The notes under the pieces are model-generated. The model was not told the origin of the DNA. It did not search any database and saw only the letters and a program-made list of their open reading frames with translations. Source: Bacteroidales bacterium UBA5206 (lineage in GTDB: Bacteria; Bacteroidota; Bacteroidia; Bacteroidales; Tenuifilaceae). Taken from it: a stretch of DNA of 23,350 nt. Positions within the stretch are counted from its first letter, which is position 1. The number at the start of each line of letters is the position of its first letter. Location of the stretch: the NCBI GenBank assembly GCA_002412705.1, contig DHVO01000224.1, positions 1 to 23,350 on the forward strand. The letters are read 5' to 3'. Positions 22,737 to 23,350 of the stretch are shown in pieces. The position numbers were made by a program, and so were the translations under genes.

Positions 22737-23350
22737 CTATTTGTAGTTACGCTCTTGCATCTTAACAAACTCGTAGTCAAGTTCCTCTTTGTGTAGCTCT
22801 GGAGCCTGTCCTTCGCCTTTGTACTCCCATGCTGCAACGTATGCATAGTTAGCATCGTCGCGCTTGGCCTCACCGGTTTCGGTTTGGCTCTCCTCACGGA
22901 AGTGTGCACCGCAGCTCTCTTTGCGGTTAAGCGCATCGGTTACTAGAAGCTTGCCTAGCTCAAAGAAATCGGCTACGCGGCTGGCTTTCTCTAGTTCCTG
23001 ATTGAACTCATCGTTGGCGCCAGGCACACAAACGTTTTTCCAGAACTCCTCCTCAAGGGCGTTTATCTCCACTAGGGCTTTTTTAAGGCCTTCCTCGTTA
23101 CGTGCCATACCGCAGTAGTCCCACATAATTTTACCCAGGCGGCGGTGGAACGATGTAACGGTCTCTTTACCCTTAACTGCAAGTATTTTGTTAAGTCTCT
23201 CCTTAACATCCTTCTCGGTTGCCTCAAACTCTGGGGTGTTTGTTGGGATTCGTGGCGTGCGAATCTCGTCGGCAAGGTAATCGGTAATGGTGTAAGGGAT
23301 AATAAAGTAGCCATCGCCAGAGCACTGCATAAGTGAGCTTGCTCCCAGGC
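22737..23350 (-). CDS. frdA: Fumarate reductase / succinate dehydrogenase flavoprotein subunit, C-terminal part
   Basis: The open frame enters at the right edge (LGASSLMQ) and ends with a stop at 22737, giving about 204 C-terminal residues of the A subunit. Landmarks are GASSLMQCSGDGYFIIPYTI, the C-terminal domain ending with RKESCGAHFREES, and the tail GEGQAPELHKEELDYEFVKMQERNYK, which is typical of the Bacteroidales enzyme. The FAD and substrate domains lie outside the window. It is cotranscribed with frdB, 27 bases downstream. The cytochrome b subunit gene, usually first in the operon, would lie beyond the right edge. Partial only because of the window boundary; I see no sign of damage. 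Confidence 0.93.
   Translation of the reverse strand, partial: LGASSLMQCSGDGYFIIPYTITDYLADEIRTPRIPTNTPEFEATEKDVKERLNKILAVKGKETVTSFHRRLGKIMWDYCGMARNEEGLKKALVEINALEEEFWKNVCVPGANDEFNQELEKASRVADFFELGKLLVTDALNRKESCGAHFREESQTETGEAKRDDANYAYVAAWEYKGEGQAPELHKEELDYEFVKMQERNYK

Noticed and set aside
1..23350. CRISPR array, tRNA, rRNA or transposase gene
   Set aside because: No regularly spaced direct repeats, no cloverleaf-like sequence, no rRNA landmarks and no transposase or integrase frame were seen on either strand.

Overview
The window reads as a chromosome segment of a member of the Bacteroidota, most likely class Bacteroidia. The grounds are: SprB-type repeats in a secreted surface protein; a DUF2723 GT-C membrane protein; a Bacteroidales-style fumarate reductase/succinate dehydrogenase FrdA-FrdB pair; a LytTR regulator with its own membrane domain; no Shine-Dalgarno sequences before most starts; and several copies of the Bacteroidota -7 promoter box TAnnTTTG just upstream of starts. 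I see no rRNA, tRNA, CRISPR array, prophage or transposase gene.

Layout. (1) 1-2351 (-): 5' part of a large secreted protein, beta-propeller-like SBBP repeats followed by SprB repeats, running off the left edge. (2) 2456-4294 (+): two tandem, related PAPS-type sulfotransferases. (3) 4282-5950 (-): two tandem, related putative GT-A glycosyltransferases with a DGDAFP motif, converging on the sulfotransferases with a 13-bp overlap. (4) 5951-6479: a long non-coding gap holding two REP-like elements in inverted orientation. (5) 6480-7643 (+): GT4 glycosyltransferase, then an AT-rich unknown four-helix membrane protein (7700-8245). (6) 13235-8435 (-): a compact operon of a DUF2723 GT-C protein, a CE4 polysaccharide deacetylase and a GT4 glycosyltransferase. 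(7) 13370-14479 (+): outer-membrane beta-barrel-like protein. (8) 14666-17137 (+): one polypeptide joining CoA-disulfide reductase, rhodanese, TusA and DsrE-like modules. (9) 17204-18451 (-): membrane-anchored TPR protein, separated from the previous gene by a bidirectional terminator. (10) 18576-19424 (-): LytTR regulator. (11) 19692-20840 (+): alpha/beta-hydrolase-like protein. (12) 21178-21825 (+): unknown two-helix membrane protein. (13) 23350-21966 (-): end of frdA/sdhA and complete frdB/sdhB.

How they may work together. Genes from 2456 to about 13235 look like a cell-surface glycan locus: sulfotransferases could sulfate, CE4 deacetylate, and the GTs assemble a surface polysaccharide or protein-linked glycan, with the DUF2723 protein as a membrane GT-C enzyme. 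That grouping is inference from gene content and adjacency. The sulfur-relay fusion handles reduced (persulfide) sulfur, a different branch from PAPS sulfation, and I see no direct link between the two. The fumarate reductase genes indicate anaerobic fumarate respiration or succinate production.

The most notable items are the four-module sulfur-relay fusion, the paired sulfotransferase/paired DGDAFP-family arrangement, and the inverted pair of REP-like elements whose hairpins show a compensatory base-pair change.
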